Positions 47,187 through 55,645 of a stretch of 64,000 nucleotides of DNA are shown here, in pieces. Below the pieces are notes generated by a model. The model saw only the letters and a program-made list of their open reading frames with translations, was not told the DNA's origin and made no database searches. The translations under genes and the position numbers were made by a program. The DNA lies in assembly GCF_014650035.1 (NCBI RefSeq), contig NZ_BMUE01000023.1, positions 1 through 64,000 on the forward strand, in the 5' to 3' direction. Positions within the stretch are counted from its first letter, which is position 1. Every line of letters begins with the position of its first letter. The stretch comes from Streptomyces lucensis JCM 4490 (GTDB taxonomy: Bacteria > Actinomycetota > Actinomycetes > Streptomycetales > Streptomycetaceae).

Positions 47187-50100
47187 TCAGCGATCAGTTC
47201 GGGCGCTCAGGCCGCACAGGGCGTCGTAGAGGGGGTGGTAGAGCGTGCGGACCAAGGCAGGGTCGGCGGGGTCGGCAAACAATTCGGGTGTGGTTTCGTC
47301 AGCGAAGTAGGGCGCGAGGACATCGCGGAGCTTGATGAGCAGGCCCTGGTCGTTGCGTCGGCGTCCGCTGCGGGTCGCCGCGGCGGGCGGGGCCCCGGCC
47401 TCGGCGAGTGCGGGGGCGAAGGCCGCGTCGACGAACACCACCCGCGCGGGCACTCCGCCGCGCACCAGGCGGCCGATGACCTGCCAGATGGTGACCAGCT
47501 GATCCCAGGCGAAGGAGGTCTTCTCCGCGTCGTTGAGCTGGGAGTAGATGTAGCGTCGGGACAGCAGGCGGCGCCACTCCTTGCGAGCCGCGAGGCGGAA
47601 GGCGAGCCCGGCGGTGTCCATGTCCGCTGCGTCGGCCACAAGTTTGCCGAAGGTTCCCGCCTCGGCATCCGGCTGGTTCCGGACGAACCTGGTGACCCAG
47701 TCGTTGATGGCGAAGACGGCCAGCGAGAGGTCGTCGGGGCGCGGGTGGGGACGGGCGAGGAAGAGGACGGTTCCGAAGGCGGCTTTGTGGCTCTGGTTGA
47801 GGATGTTGTGGCCGCGCTCGATTGCCATCAGGGGGGCGACCAGGACTTCGGCGTCTTCGTCCTTGGCGAAGGCGGCGAGGTCGCCGCGGCGTACGGCGCA
47901 GGCGCCGGTGAAGTCTCCCGTGGCAGTGTCTCCGGGGCCGGCGTGGTCGAGCTCTGCCTTGTCGGAGGCGAGGACGCGGACCTTTCCGCGCCAGCGCGGC
48001 ATGCGTTCCAGGAGGTCGGCGGCGATCCTGGCGTCCTGGTAGCTTCCGACCAGGAGGAGGGCACGTCGGCGTTCTCCGTCCTCGATCTGCCGTAGTTCCT
48101 GGTCGAGGAGCGAGGTGCTGCCCGGGGCCGACTTGCCGAGCTGGGTGACCATCTGGGCCAGGACCCGGTCACGGGTATCGAGTCGGGCTCCGGAGAGGGT
48201 AAGCGGGGTTCCTTCGCCGTCGTAGAGGAACAGCGTGGTGAACAGGGTTTTCCGGATGGAGTCGACGGCGGCCTGGTGGGGTTTGAGGATCGCTTGGACC
48301 GGCGCCATGACGTGTGCGCGGGTCGATGTCCCGGCCCAACTGGTGCCGGACATGAGCAGGACGTGCGGTCCCGGACGGCCCGCTGCGGGGTCGGCTCCCA
48401 GCTCGGGAAGGTGAAGCAAGAGCTCGCGGCCGACGCCGGCACAGCGGAAGAAGCGCAGGGTACCGCTTCGGTGTTCGTCGCCGTCCGGGCCGCGCTCCGG
48501 ATCTTCGGGCAGGTACTGGAATCCAAGGACGTTACCCATCGGGGCTTCCGGCACCACCGGCGCATAGTCGAGGGGCGGTCTGCGGGAGAGTTCGTTGTCG
48601 GCGGTGTCCAGATGCAGAGCCGCCTCGGCCTGCGGCCACAGGAAGGTGACGCGTTCCAGGCGCTGATGCAGGGCGGCCAGTACCAGGGTGAACTCAAGGC
48701 GTCGGGCTTCTCGTTCCAGCCAGGGTTCACTCCCCCAAGTGTCTACGGGATCCCGGGCGGGTTTCCCCGGGCCGGGCGGCTCCTGGCGCAGCGAACCGTC
48801 CAGCAGCGGGGACCCGGTGAGCAGGGTGTCGAGCACGGATCGGACACGTTGGCTGGTCGCTGTCTGGTCGAGGTGGTGCAGGAGAGCTCCGGCACTCCGG
48901 ACCAGGGCGTCGGTGAGGTCGCTGTGCGAGCCGCGATCGCCGAGCGGGTCGTCGCGGAAGGCGTCGAACGCCTTGGTGACTTCGTTGCGCCGGATATCCC
49001 AGGGCTCGGTGTCCGGGGTCCGCGGCACGGGTGCGTCGCCGTCGGCTTCGTCGTTGGAGTCGTACACCTCGGCGTCGGAGGAGGTCTCGTTAGGGAGGAG
49101 ACCGGTGACGCGCGGACGGGGGTACCACTCGTTGACGAGCTTCTCCTGGAGCGTCCAGGCGCTGAAGTACTCGATGTCCGCCCAGCGGCGAAGGTCGTGG
49201 TCGGTGATCAGTCGGCGGTAGAGACGGTTGGCGGCGACGTGGACCAGGTCCAGGGAGGCCGACCAGCGTTCGACATCGCGTGCCGAGAGGGGCAGACGGC
49301 CTTGCCGGGCCAGTTCATCGATCTTGTGGATGCCGAGGCGGTCGAGCCAGGAATCCGGGCCGCGCACGATCAGCGTCGCGGACGGGGCGAAGGCGGTGTC
49401 GAGCTGCATCTGTACGCGGTCCGCCTCGTCGACGATGATGATGTCGCTGCGCAGACAGGCCAGTTCAAGGTGCCTGAGGCGTTCGGCATTAAGATGGTTG
49501 GGGACAGCGCTCTGCAGGAGGCTGGCCGGGTTGGCCACCCAGATCAGGGCATCGACCAGCTCCCGGTCTGGGGCATGGCGAGGGCAGACGCTCCACACCG
49601 GACAGCCGTGATCGGACCGCGACATCTCGCTTTCCGCGGGCGCCTCGGACAGGTCGTGCCGGTACACGGGCATCGGGATCTCCCCGACAGCGGTGGGACC
49701 AGGCTTCTTGACCGGGCGCAGTTCCGTGCAGGGGGCGTCGACGTAGCGCAGGGGTTCGGCTGCTTCCAATCCGCGCTGTGCGTCGAGGATGCACACCGAG
49801 CTCAGGTCGTCGAAGGCTGGATCATCCTGCTGGAGGAGGGAGGCTTGGCCGCGCGCGGCGAGGCGGCGGTGCAGCCGGGATGCATGCTGGTCGCGGGTGG
49901 TGCCGCCGATGACGGGAGCGGCCTGCAGGTCCAGGTCGCGGAACTGGCCGACCACGGTGAGCTGTTCGGCGACGTCACCGACGACCAGAGTGATGCGGAG
50001 CCCTTTGCGTGCGCCCCAGACGGCGATGAGGTGCATCAGAGTGCTCTTGCCCGCGCCCACCATGCCGACCAGATGGAGCAGGCGGTCCATGCGGAGAACT

Positions 50101-50840
50101 GTGGTCTTCTCAAAGCGCTGCCCGTCGGCAGACCGAGTATCGAGTTGCAGGTCCTTGAGCCGTCGCACCCAATGGCTGGAGGTGAAGCCGCGGGCCGTCT
50201 CGGTTTCCTCCATCCAGCGGGCGGTCTCGGCGAGTTCGGCCAGCGGGATCTCCAGGGGACGGCCTGCGGCGTGCGGGACACGGCTCAGGTCGTGGCCGGT
50301 CGCCGGCGGGAAACACAGCTGTTCGGGGATGGTCACGGAGGCGGGCCGGTGCCGCTCGGTGAACCGGGACTGGCCCGCCGGCGCAGGCGGCAGTTGCCGT
50401 TGGTCGAAGTCCGGAAGCCGGGACAGCGCATGCTCGAACCTGTCGAAGCGGTCCGCAGCGATGGTGGGTTCGACGCGCCACGCCGGTCCTCCTCCCTCGG
50501 GCAGCCGGTAGCCGCGGAGCCGTTCGGGCAGCTGGACGTACGTCTCCAGGCACTGGTGCCACATGCGGCGGCGACGCAGCTTCCACAACAGGTGGCGTGC
50601 CACATCCAGCCGGGCGCTCTGTGCCGGTCTGGTGGCGATGCCCGCGGCCGCGGCAAAGGGGTAGCCGCCCAGGAGGGTGTAGACGCCGTGGGCGTCGCCG
50701 GACGGGTCGAGACCCTCCATGAGGTAGAGGCCAAGTTCTACCTGGCAGAGCAGCGAGGGGTTTACGTCCTGGTGTTCTTGGGGCCAGACAGGCTCCAGGG
50801 CTTTGGCCAATTTCTGGTACCACTCGCTGCTGTTACGCAC
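47187..50840 (-). CDS. DinG-like superfamily 2 helicase of the pPIWI-RE module
   Basis: 1,217 residues from the GTG at 50840. The first ~230 residues are module-specific (compare pPIWI-RE Z). Then come Walker A LVGMVGAGKSTLMHL (~255), DEAD box DIIIVDEADRVQMQ, LLMSGTSWAGTSTRAHVM (motif III-like), LLLVGSYQDARIAADLL, FGTVLFLARPHPRPDD and motif VI IWQVIGRLVRGGVPARV near the C-terminus. The order fits an XPD/DinG-type DNA helicase. It should unwind or translocate DNA for the pPIWI-RE protein. It overlaps the upstream REase gene by 8 bp and precedes the pPIWI-RE gene by 26 bp. Confidence 0.85.
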   Translation of the reverse strand: MRNSSEWYQKLAKALEPVWPQEHQDVNPSLLCQVELGLYLMEGLDPSGDAHGVYTLLGGYPFAAAAGIATRPAQSARLDVARHLLWKLRRRRMWHQCLETYVQLPERLRGYRLPEGGGPAWRVEPTIAADRFDRFEHALSRLPDFDQRQLPPAPAGQSRFTERHRPASVTIPEQLCFPPATGHDLSRVPHAAGRPLEIPLAELAETARWMEETETARGFTSSHWVRRLKDLQLDTRSADGQRFEKTTVLRMDRLLHLVGMVGAGKSTLMHLIAVWGARKGLRITLVVGDVAEQLTVVGQFRDLDLQAAPVIGGTTRDQHASRLHRRLAARGQASLLQQDDPAFDDLSSVCILDAQRGLEAAEPLRYVDAPCTELRPVKKPGPTAVGEIPMPVYRHDLSEAPAESEMSRSDHGCPVWSVCPRHAPDRELVDALIWVANPASLLQSAVPNHLNAERLRHLELACLRSDIIIVDEADRVQMQLDTAFAPSATLIVRGPDSWLDRLGIHKIDELARQGRLPLSARDVERWSASLDLVHVAANRLYRRLITDHDLRRWADIEYFSAWTLQEKLVNEWYPRPRVTGLLPNETSSDAEVYDSNDEADGDAPVPRTPDTEPWDIRRNEVTKAFDAFRDDPLGDRGSHSDLTDALVRSAGALLHHLDQTATSQRVRSVLDTLLTGSPLLDGSLRQEPPGPGKPARDPVDTWGSEPWLEREARRLEFTLVLAALHQRLERVTFLWPQAEAALHLDTADNELSRRPPLDYAPVVPEAPMGNVLGFQYLPEDPERGPDGDEHRSGTLRFFRCAGVGRELLLHLPELGADPAAGRPGPHVLLMSGTSWAGTSTRAHVMAPVQAILKPHQAAVDSIRKTLFTTLFLYDGEGTPLTLSGARLDTRDRVLAQMVTQLGKSAPGSTSLLDQELRQIEDGERRRALLLVGSYQDARIAADLLERMPRWRGKVRVLASDKAELDHAGPGDTATGDFTGACAVRRGDLAAFAKDEDAEVLVAPLMAIERGHNILNQSHKAAFGTVLFLARPHPRPDDLSLAVFAINDWVTRFVRNQPDAEAGTFGKLVADAADMDTAGLAFRLAARKEWRRLLSRRYIYSQLNDAEKTSFAWDQLVTIWQVIGRLVRGGVPARVVFVDAAFAPALAEAGAPPAAATRSGRRRNDQGLLIKLRDVLAPYFADETTPELFADPADPALVRTLYHPLYDALCGLSARTDR

Positions 50841-52023
50841 TCGGGGATCCGTTCGTCGGTGCGGAGTCCGTCAGGTGGGGGCCGTCGGCCCCGCGGAGGC
50901 GGGCTGTCGCGAGGGCGACGAGCCGGTCGTCAGTGAGCAGGGACAGGCCCGCGGCGGAGGCGGGACGGTTGCGGCGGTACGTGCCGAGGTAATCGCGGTG
51001 GGCTTCGGCCTGTTCGCGGGGAACCACCCAGCACGCTTCGTCGTAGGGCGGCTCTGGGCGAACGGGTTTCGCGGACCGGCCAAGCAGCCCGGGATGCTTC
51101 CAGTCCTTGACGTCGATGGACCAGATATGCCCGTCGGGGAAGGTCACACGCAAGTCGTAGGCGTCGAAGCCGGGCCAGAGCTGGACCTCGAGCCCCAGCG
51201 TGCGCAGTCGGGCTTCCAGTTCGACCTCGGCACGTCCCGGTCCGGTGACGAACTGCCTTAGCGGTCGCACGAGTTGCAGCAGTCCGGCCACTTCGGCTCC
51301 GGTCAGGGTCCGTCCGTGCGGCGGTGCGCCCCGGCGTCGGCACCGGTCTCTCTCGCACCACCACGCGCCGTCGGCGAGCGGCGTGAGCAAGGTCAGGCAG
51401 CGACCGCAGGTGACGTAGCCGCCCTGGAATTCGTAGGAGGCCGGGACCGGGGCGTAGCACTGGTCCAGTAGTTCTTGTACGGGGGCGAGGGACAGGTCGG
51501 TCTCGGTCTCGAACCGTTCCACTCCGGTGAGTACCGGTCGTTCGACCAGGAGCCTGCGGAAGGCGACGTAGGACTCGGGTGATGACGCCTTGCGGCAAAG
51601 GCGCATGGCCGTGTGAACGACCTCCCGGTCGAATTGCGCGGCGCCGGCATCCTTACCTCTGATCCACCACTCGTGGCACAGCTGGGTGGGAACCCGTGCC
51701 TCGGGGTCCACCAGGTAGTCGTCCGGTCCGAAAGCATCCGGCGGCAGGTCCAAGGGCCAGTCCTCCAGGGGGCGGCTGTGGCACCAAAAGAGCAGTTCCG
51801 GCAGGCTTTTCGGGATCTCCTCGACGCCCCTGAGGAGGCAGGCCAGGACGGTCCGGTCGAGCGCTCGCTGGGCTTCCGCCGGGTAGGGCAGTTTGAAGGA
51901 GGAGAGCGAGCCGAAGTCGGCGAGCTGGATGACGGCGCCGGCCAGCGTGCGGACGAGCCGCACGTCGGGGAAGTCGAGCCAGTCACCCCACTGGGCTGCG
52001 TGGGCGTCAAAGACGGTGGCCAT
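50833..52023 (-). CDS. Restriction-endonuclease-fold protein of the pPIWI-RE module
   Basis: 396 residues. The C-terminal half has a PD-(D/E)XK-type core: VELEARLRTLGLEVQLW, then AYDLRVTFPDGHIWSIDVK, giving Asp, Asp-x-Lys and a following DWKHPG. The middle carries a zinc-ribbon-like set (VTCGRCLTLL, WWCERDRCRRRG). The N-terminal ~200 residues are helical and specific to the module. It corresponds to the REase component of pPIWI-RE operons, expected to cut DNA marked by the pPIWI-RE complex. Its ATG overlaps the upstream TGA by one base (TGATG). Confidence 0.82.
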   Translation of the reverse strand: MATVFDAHAAQWGDWLDFPDVRLVRTLAGAVIQLADFGSLSSFKLPYPAEAQRALDRTVLACLLRGVEEIPKSLPELLFWCHSRPLEDWPLDLPPDAFGPDDYLVDPEARVPTQLCHEWWIRGKDAGAAQFDREVVHTAMRLCRKASSPESYVAFRRLLVERPVLTGVERFETETDLSLAPVQELLDQCYAPVPASYEFQGGYVTCGRCLTLLTPLADGAWWCERDRCRRRGAPPHGRTLTGAEVAGLLQLVRPLRQFVTGPGRAEVELEARLRTLGLEVQLWPGFDAYDLRVTFPDGHIWSIDVKDWKHPGLLGRSAKPVRPEPPYDEACWVVPREQAEAHRDYLGTYRRNRPASAAGLSLLTDDRLVALATARLRGADGPHLTDSAPTNGSPSA

Positions 52024-53822
52024 CAGGAATCCTGCCTTGTCGGAGCGAGGTGTTCGATGCCCGCGCGGCACCATTCGAGGGCTTCGCAGCCGTCGCAATG
52101 CCGACCTGGAGCGGTCGGATAGTCCTGGTCTCGGGACCAGGGCTGGGCGAGTTGCGCGATCACCTCTCGCGCTTCATCGACGGTCCCCGGGTGTGAGGGG
52201 TCGAGTTCCTCAAAGGTCACGTCGTCGGTGTGCAGCAGTTCGAGCTCCACCCGGGAGCGCGCCGTGTCTCCGCCCAGGACGCCGGCGGCCAGCATCAGGA
52301 CGCCGAGCGCCAGCTGAGGGTAGAGCTTCAGCAGCGGCTCGCCCTCATAGAGATATCTGCTCGCGGTCTTGGTCTCCCGCCAGATCCAGCCCCCGCGGCG
52401 GGTGTGGAGCAGATCGGGGGTGGCTATCAGCACAAGGCCGAGTCCGGCGTCGTAGCAGACCGCCTGGTACTGCACCCGCACCTCTTCTTCTGCGGCGAGG
52501 CCGTCCAAGGGGCAGTAGAAGTTATGCTGTTCGAGCATGGCGGCACCGTCGAGTGCCTCTTGACCGGTCAGGTGCAGACCGCCGGCACCCCAGGACGCCG
52601 GGTCCGCCGGGCCGGGAAAGGTCTCGCAGCTTCGGTAGGGCGTGCCGGCGTGCCGCTGGTTCAGAATGGCATCGACCACACGGCCGCGCCGGACTTCTGG
52701 GCTCTCGGGCGTCGAGGAGCGCAGCTTGAGCTGCCGGGTCGCGTGATACTTCGCCGGACAGTCCCGATAGGCGCGCAGATCAGTGACCGAGACGCTGCGG
52801 CGGGGACGTCGGCGCTTCGGCGGCGTAATGCTCAGAATCTCCGGGCTGCGCGGGAGGGCCTGGCAGCCGGCCAGTGCCTTGCAGTCGATGCAGCCGGTGC
52901 CGGGGCTGGTCCCGCTACCGTCGATGGCCTGGAGTAACGAAGGCCACCCCGCCGCCGTGAAGTGCAGACGCGCTTCTTGTCTGTTCCAGTCGAGCAGCTC
53001 GTTCCGCTTGCCGTCTCCACAACCGAATTCGATGACCCGGACGCGCTCGGGCAGGGCGGCTCGGTGCTGGGGAAGTTCACCGAAGGGGACCGGGGTGTGC
53101 CGCTTGCGCCATCCTGCGACCGCGGGGCGCCCTCGCGCCACCACGTATGCGGCTACGGCCTTCTCCGCTTCGGGTCGGTCATCCTTGGCGGTGCCGAAGG
53201 TGAGCAGCCACAGTTCTCTCGTGGAGCCGTCGAGGGCCGCGTAGCGGCGTCCCCAAGCGGTCATTTCATAGGTGTCCGCGCCCCGGGAGTCGACCGGGCC
53301 CGGGTCCGTGCCGACCACCCAGGTGTCACGGACCGGAACCGTGAGCGGCAGGTCGGCGGCCTCGCGGGCGTGCTGGTCTGCGGCTCTGGCCGCCAGATAG
53401 CGACGGACCGCCTCGGCTGACCAGGACATCAGCAAGGGGTGCGCTTCACTGCGCCGGTAGAGCCCGAAGGTCCCGTTTGTGCGCCGAAGTTCCCCGATCA
53501 CCCACTCCGGGTCCTTGCGCTCGTGTTCAATCAGGTCGAGTGCATCCATGAAGACCTTGAGTGTGAAGTCTTGTAATTTTTCGGCAAGTTGAGGGGGTCC
53601 GGGATCTGCAATCAGCATCGGCCTGGCGTCGCTGGCCCGCTTCGTGGGGCAGTCCCGGGGGTCGAGGCGCGCCGCAGCGAGGTTCGTGCGTACCAGCCTG
53701 ATGTCACCGCTGGTCCCGGCAGGGCGCGGCCCACTGCTCACGGTCTCCTCCAAGCAGTTCGGACAGGACAGCCCGATACGGCACCACCGAGTGGGCGCAC
53801 CAGGTTCCGGCATATCCAGCAT
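52023..53822 (-). CDS. Tandem Cas4/RecB-like iron-sulfur nuclease protein
   Basis: About 599 residues; starts at 53855, 53822 and 53816 are possible and none has a strong ribosome site. The C-terminal half is Cas4/AddB-like: first Cys in VTDLRAYRDCPAKYHATRQL, catalytic Asp in LIATPDLLH, ExK in IWRETKTASRY, and the final HCDGCEALEWC (Cx2Cx5C). The N-terminal half has the same cysteine frame (LDPRDCPTKRAS ... GCIDCKALAGC) but no clear D/ExK, so it looks like an inactive duplicate. An additional CRIGLSCPNC knuckle lies at the start. It is the first gene of the pPIWI-RE operon and probably processes or captures DNA ends. Confidence 0.78.
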   Translation of the reverse strand: MLDMPEPGAPTRWCRIGLSCPNCLEETVSSGPRPAGTSGDIRLVRTNLAAARLDPRDCPTKRASDARPMLIADPGPPQLAEKLQDFTLKVFMDALDLIEHERKDPEWVIGELRRTNGTFGLYRRSEAHPLLMSWSAEAVRRYLAARAADQHAREAADLPLTVPVRDTWVVGTDPGPVDSRGADTYEMTAWGRRYAALDGSTRELWLLTFGTAKDDRPEAEKAVAAYVVARGRPAVAGWRKRHTPVPFGELPQHRAALPERVRVIEFGCGDGKRNELLDWNRQEARLHFTAAGWPSLLQAIDGSGTSPGTGCIDCKALAGCQALPRSPEILSITPPKRRRPRRSVSVTDLRAYRDCPAKYHATRQLKLRSSTPESPEVRRGRVVDAILNQRHAGTPYRSCETFPGPADPASWGAGGLHLTGQEALDGAAMLEQHNFYCPLDGLAAEEEVRVQYQAVCYDAGLGLVLIATPDLLHTRRGGWIWRETKTASRYLYEGEPLLKLYPQLALGVLMLAAGVLGGDTARSRVELELLHTDDVTFEELDPSHPGTVDEAREVIAQLAQPWSRDQDYPTAPGRHCDGCEALEWCRAGIEHLAPTRQDS

Positions 53823-53982
53823 GACACAAAACAGCTGTGAACTCAGTCCATGCACGACTTAGTCTTCGATCGCTTTACACTGGGCACATCCGCCACGCAA
53901 CGGTCTGGTGGAACCGGGAACTCGCCACCGTCGCGCCTCTTCTGCGTACCAGAGGCGGGACGCTTCACAGGCAAGGGGCGGC

Positions 53983-55428
53983 ATGAAGAAGGACGCGGTG
54001 CTGGGCAGCCGGTACAAACTGCTCAAGCACCTGGGCAGCGGCGGCATGGCCGTGGTCTGGCTGGCGAGGGACCTGCGGGACGACAGGCTCGTGGCCGTCA
54101 AATGCCTGCGCACACAGAACGAGCTCCTGGACGCGCTCGACGAAGACGAGGCGCACGACGAACTTCGGCGCGTGCGTGGCCGGTTCCGGCGCGAGGGCAC
54201 CCTTCTGGGACGGCTGCATAACAGGAGCATTCCCCAGCTCTATGACCAGGGCACTCACCACGCCGAGCCCTACCTCGTCATGCGCTACGTCGCTGGCAAG
54301 CCCCTGCACCGATTTTTGGAGCAGTACACCCCCACCATCGAGGTCAGCGCGGCCATCGGGGTTCAGATCGCCGAGGCACTGACCTGCGCCCATGACCTGC
54401 CGGTGGTGCACCGCGACCTCAAGCCGTACAACTTGATCATCGATGAGAACGGCGTGGTCGTCCTCATCGACTTCGGCATCGCCAAGCCGCTCTGGCCCGG
54501 CGTCACCGACTACACCCAGCACGGATCCACCGTCGGCAGCAGAGGGTACGAGGCCCCGGAGCAGATCCTGGAACGCCAGATCACCCCGAAGACCGACCTG
54601 TATGCGCTGGGCTGCGTCCTCTACCACCTGCTGACCGGCCATCCGCCGTTCTCCGGGGACGGGCTGAAGGACCAACATGTGCATGCCTCGCCGATCCCGC
54701 CGACCTGTCATGTCGGGCACATCCCGGCAGAGCTCGAGAGGCTGGTACTGAAGTTGCTGGCGAAGGGGCCGGAGGACCGGCCGACGGACGCCCGCATGGT
54801 CGCAGAGGTGCTGCGGAAGTACGCGCCGCGTCCGGGTGACGCTGCCCCGTCCCCTCGGCTAGAGCCGGACCCGACGCGTCCGTTGCGCTTGCCCGACGAG
54901 TACGACCTGCCGATCGCGCCCGCGACACCGATGGCTAAGTCCAATTCCGGCAGGAGGCGACGCGGTTCCGGGTTCCTCAGCCGCCGGATGTTTCAGGAAG
55001 TCACTACCGAGGCCGAAGCGGAGGTCGAATCCGGTGAGCCGGCGAGTGCGGTAGACAAGCTGCTGGAGCTGCTGCCCGCCGCCCGCCGGGATTGGGGCGC
55101 CTTCGACCCCGGCGTCCGGACGGCCTTGCGCGTGGCCGCGAACGGCATGCGTGTGGCCGGGCGCTGCAAGGAGGCGATCGCCCTCTTTGAGGCTCTGACC
55201 CTGCGGGCTGAGGGCAAGGCGAGCCCGGATGAGCTGGCCGACTACCTGGAGGGCACTCTGGGTGCGGCGGAGTGCCGTATCCCCTTCGGTGACTTGCTTC
55301 CGGCCGCGGCGGCGCGGGCCATGGTGCTCGAACGGATGGCCCACGTCACGGGCCCGCGCGCCCAAGTGCTTGCTGAGCGATGCCGAGAGGTCGGCATCGA
55401 GCTCGAGGAGCTGGGCTTCGGCATCTAG
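53983..55428 (+). CDS. Ser/Thr protein kinase with C-terminal helical domain
   Basis: 481 residues, ATG at 53983 with AAGGGG upstream. The kinase domain (~10-275) is complete: LGSGGMAVVWLARD, VAVKCL, catalytic loop VVHRDLKPYN, DFGIAKPL and GYEAPEQIL. There is no transmembrane helix; a Pro/Arg linker is followed by ~130 residues of helices (SGEPASAVDKLLELLPAARR, RVAGRCKEAIALFEALTL) like TPRs. It is cytoplasmic. It is transcribed divergently from the pPIWI-RE operon across a ~160-bp gap, so it may be a co-regulated accessory or activator of the defence genes. Confidence 0.9.
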   Translation: MKKDAVLGSRYKLLKHLGSGGMAVVWLARDLRDDRLVAVKCLRTQNELLDALDEDEAHDELRRVRGRFRREGTLLGRLHNRSIPQLYDQGTHHAEPYLVMRYVAGKPLHRFLEQYTPTIEVSAAIGVQIAEALTCAHDLPVVHRDLKPYNLIIDENGVVVLIDFGIAKPLWPGVTDYTQHGSTVGSRGYEAPEQILERQITPKTDLYALGCVLYHLLTGHPPFSGDGLKDQHVHASPIPPTCHVGHIPAELERLVLKLLAKGPEDRPTDARMVAEVLRKYAPRPGDAAPSPRLEPDPTRPLRLPDEYDLPIAPATPMAKSNSGRRRRGSGFLSRRMFQEVTTEAEAEVESGEPASAVDKLLELLPAARRDWGAFDPGVRTALRVAANGMRVAGRCKEAIALFEALTLRAEGKASPDELADYLEGTLGAAECRIPFGDLLPAAAARAMVLERMAHVTGPRAQVLAERCREVGIELEELGFGI

Positions 55429-55645
55429 GCGATCTTGCATAAGTAAGTTGCGCTCTGGCTGGCCGGACAGGTCGTTGGGTGAGTGTGCCTGGGCGGTGGC
55501 GTACTTCTCGCGTCTTCGGAGATCCTTTCCGGTCCAAGCTCATCAGTGATCGTTCCCCAGCGCCTGTGGGCCAACATCCATGTTCGGCGGGCAAGTCACG
55601 TACAGGGAGGTCCGGCGGGTGTACCGCAAGCGATCGGCGGCTTGC

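Noticed and set aside
48276..50936. 886-codon + strand frame opposite the helicase gene
   Set aside because: The minus strand carries a complete set of helicase motifs; the + frame has none.
52023..52098. Longer start for the REase-fold protein (to 52098)
   Set aside because: It would overlap the upstream gene by 75 bp; the ATG at 52023 forms a normal TGATG junction.
52023..53822. CRISPR-associated Cas4
   Set aside because: No Cas1, Cas2 or repeat array is present; the gene is instead locked into a pPIWI-RE operon and has a duplicated architecture.
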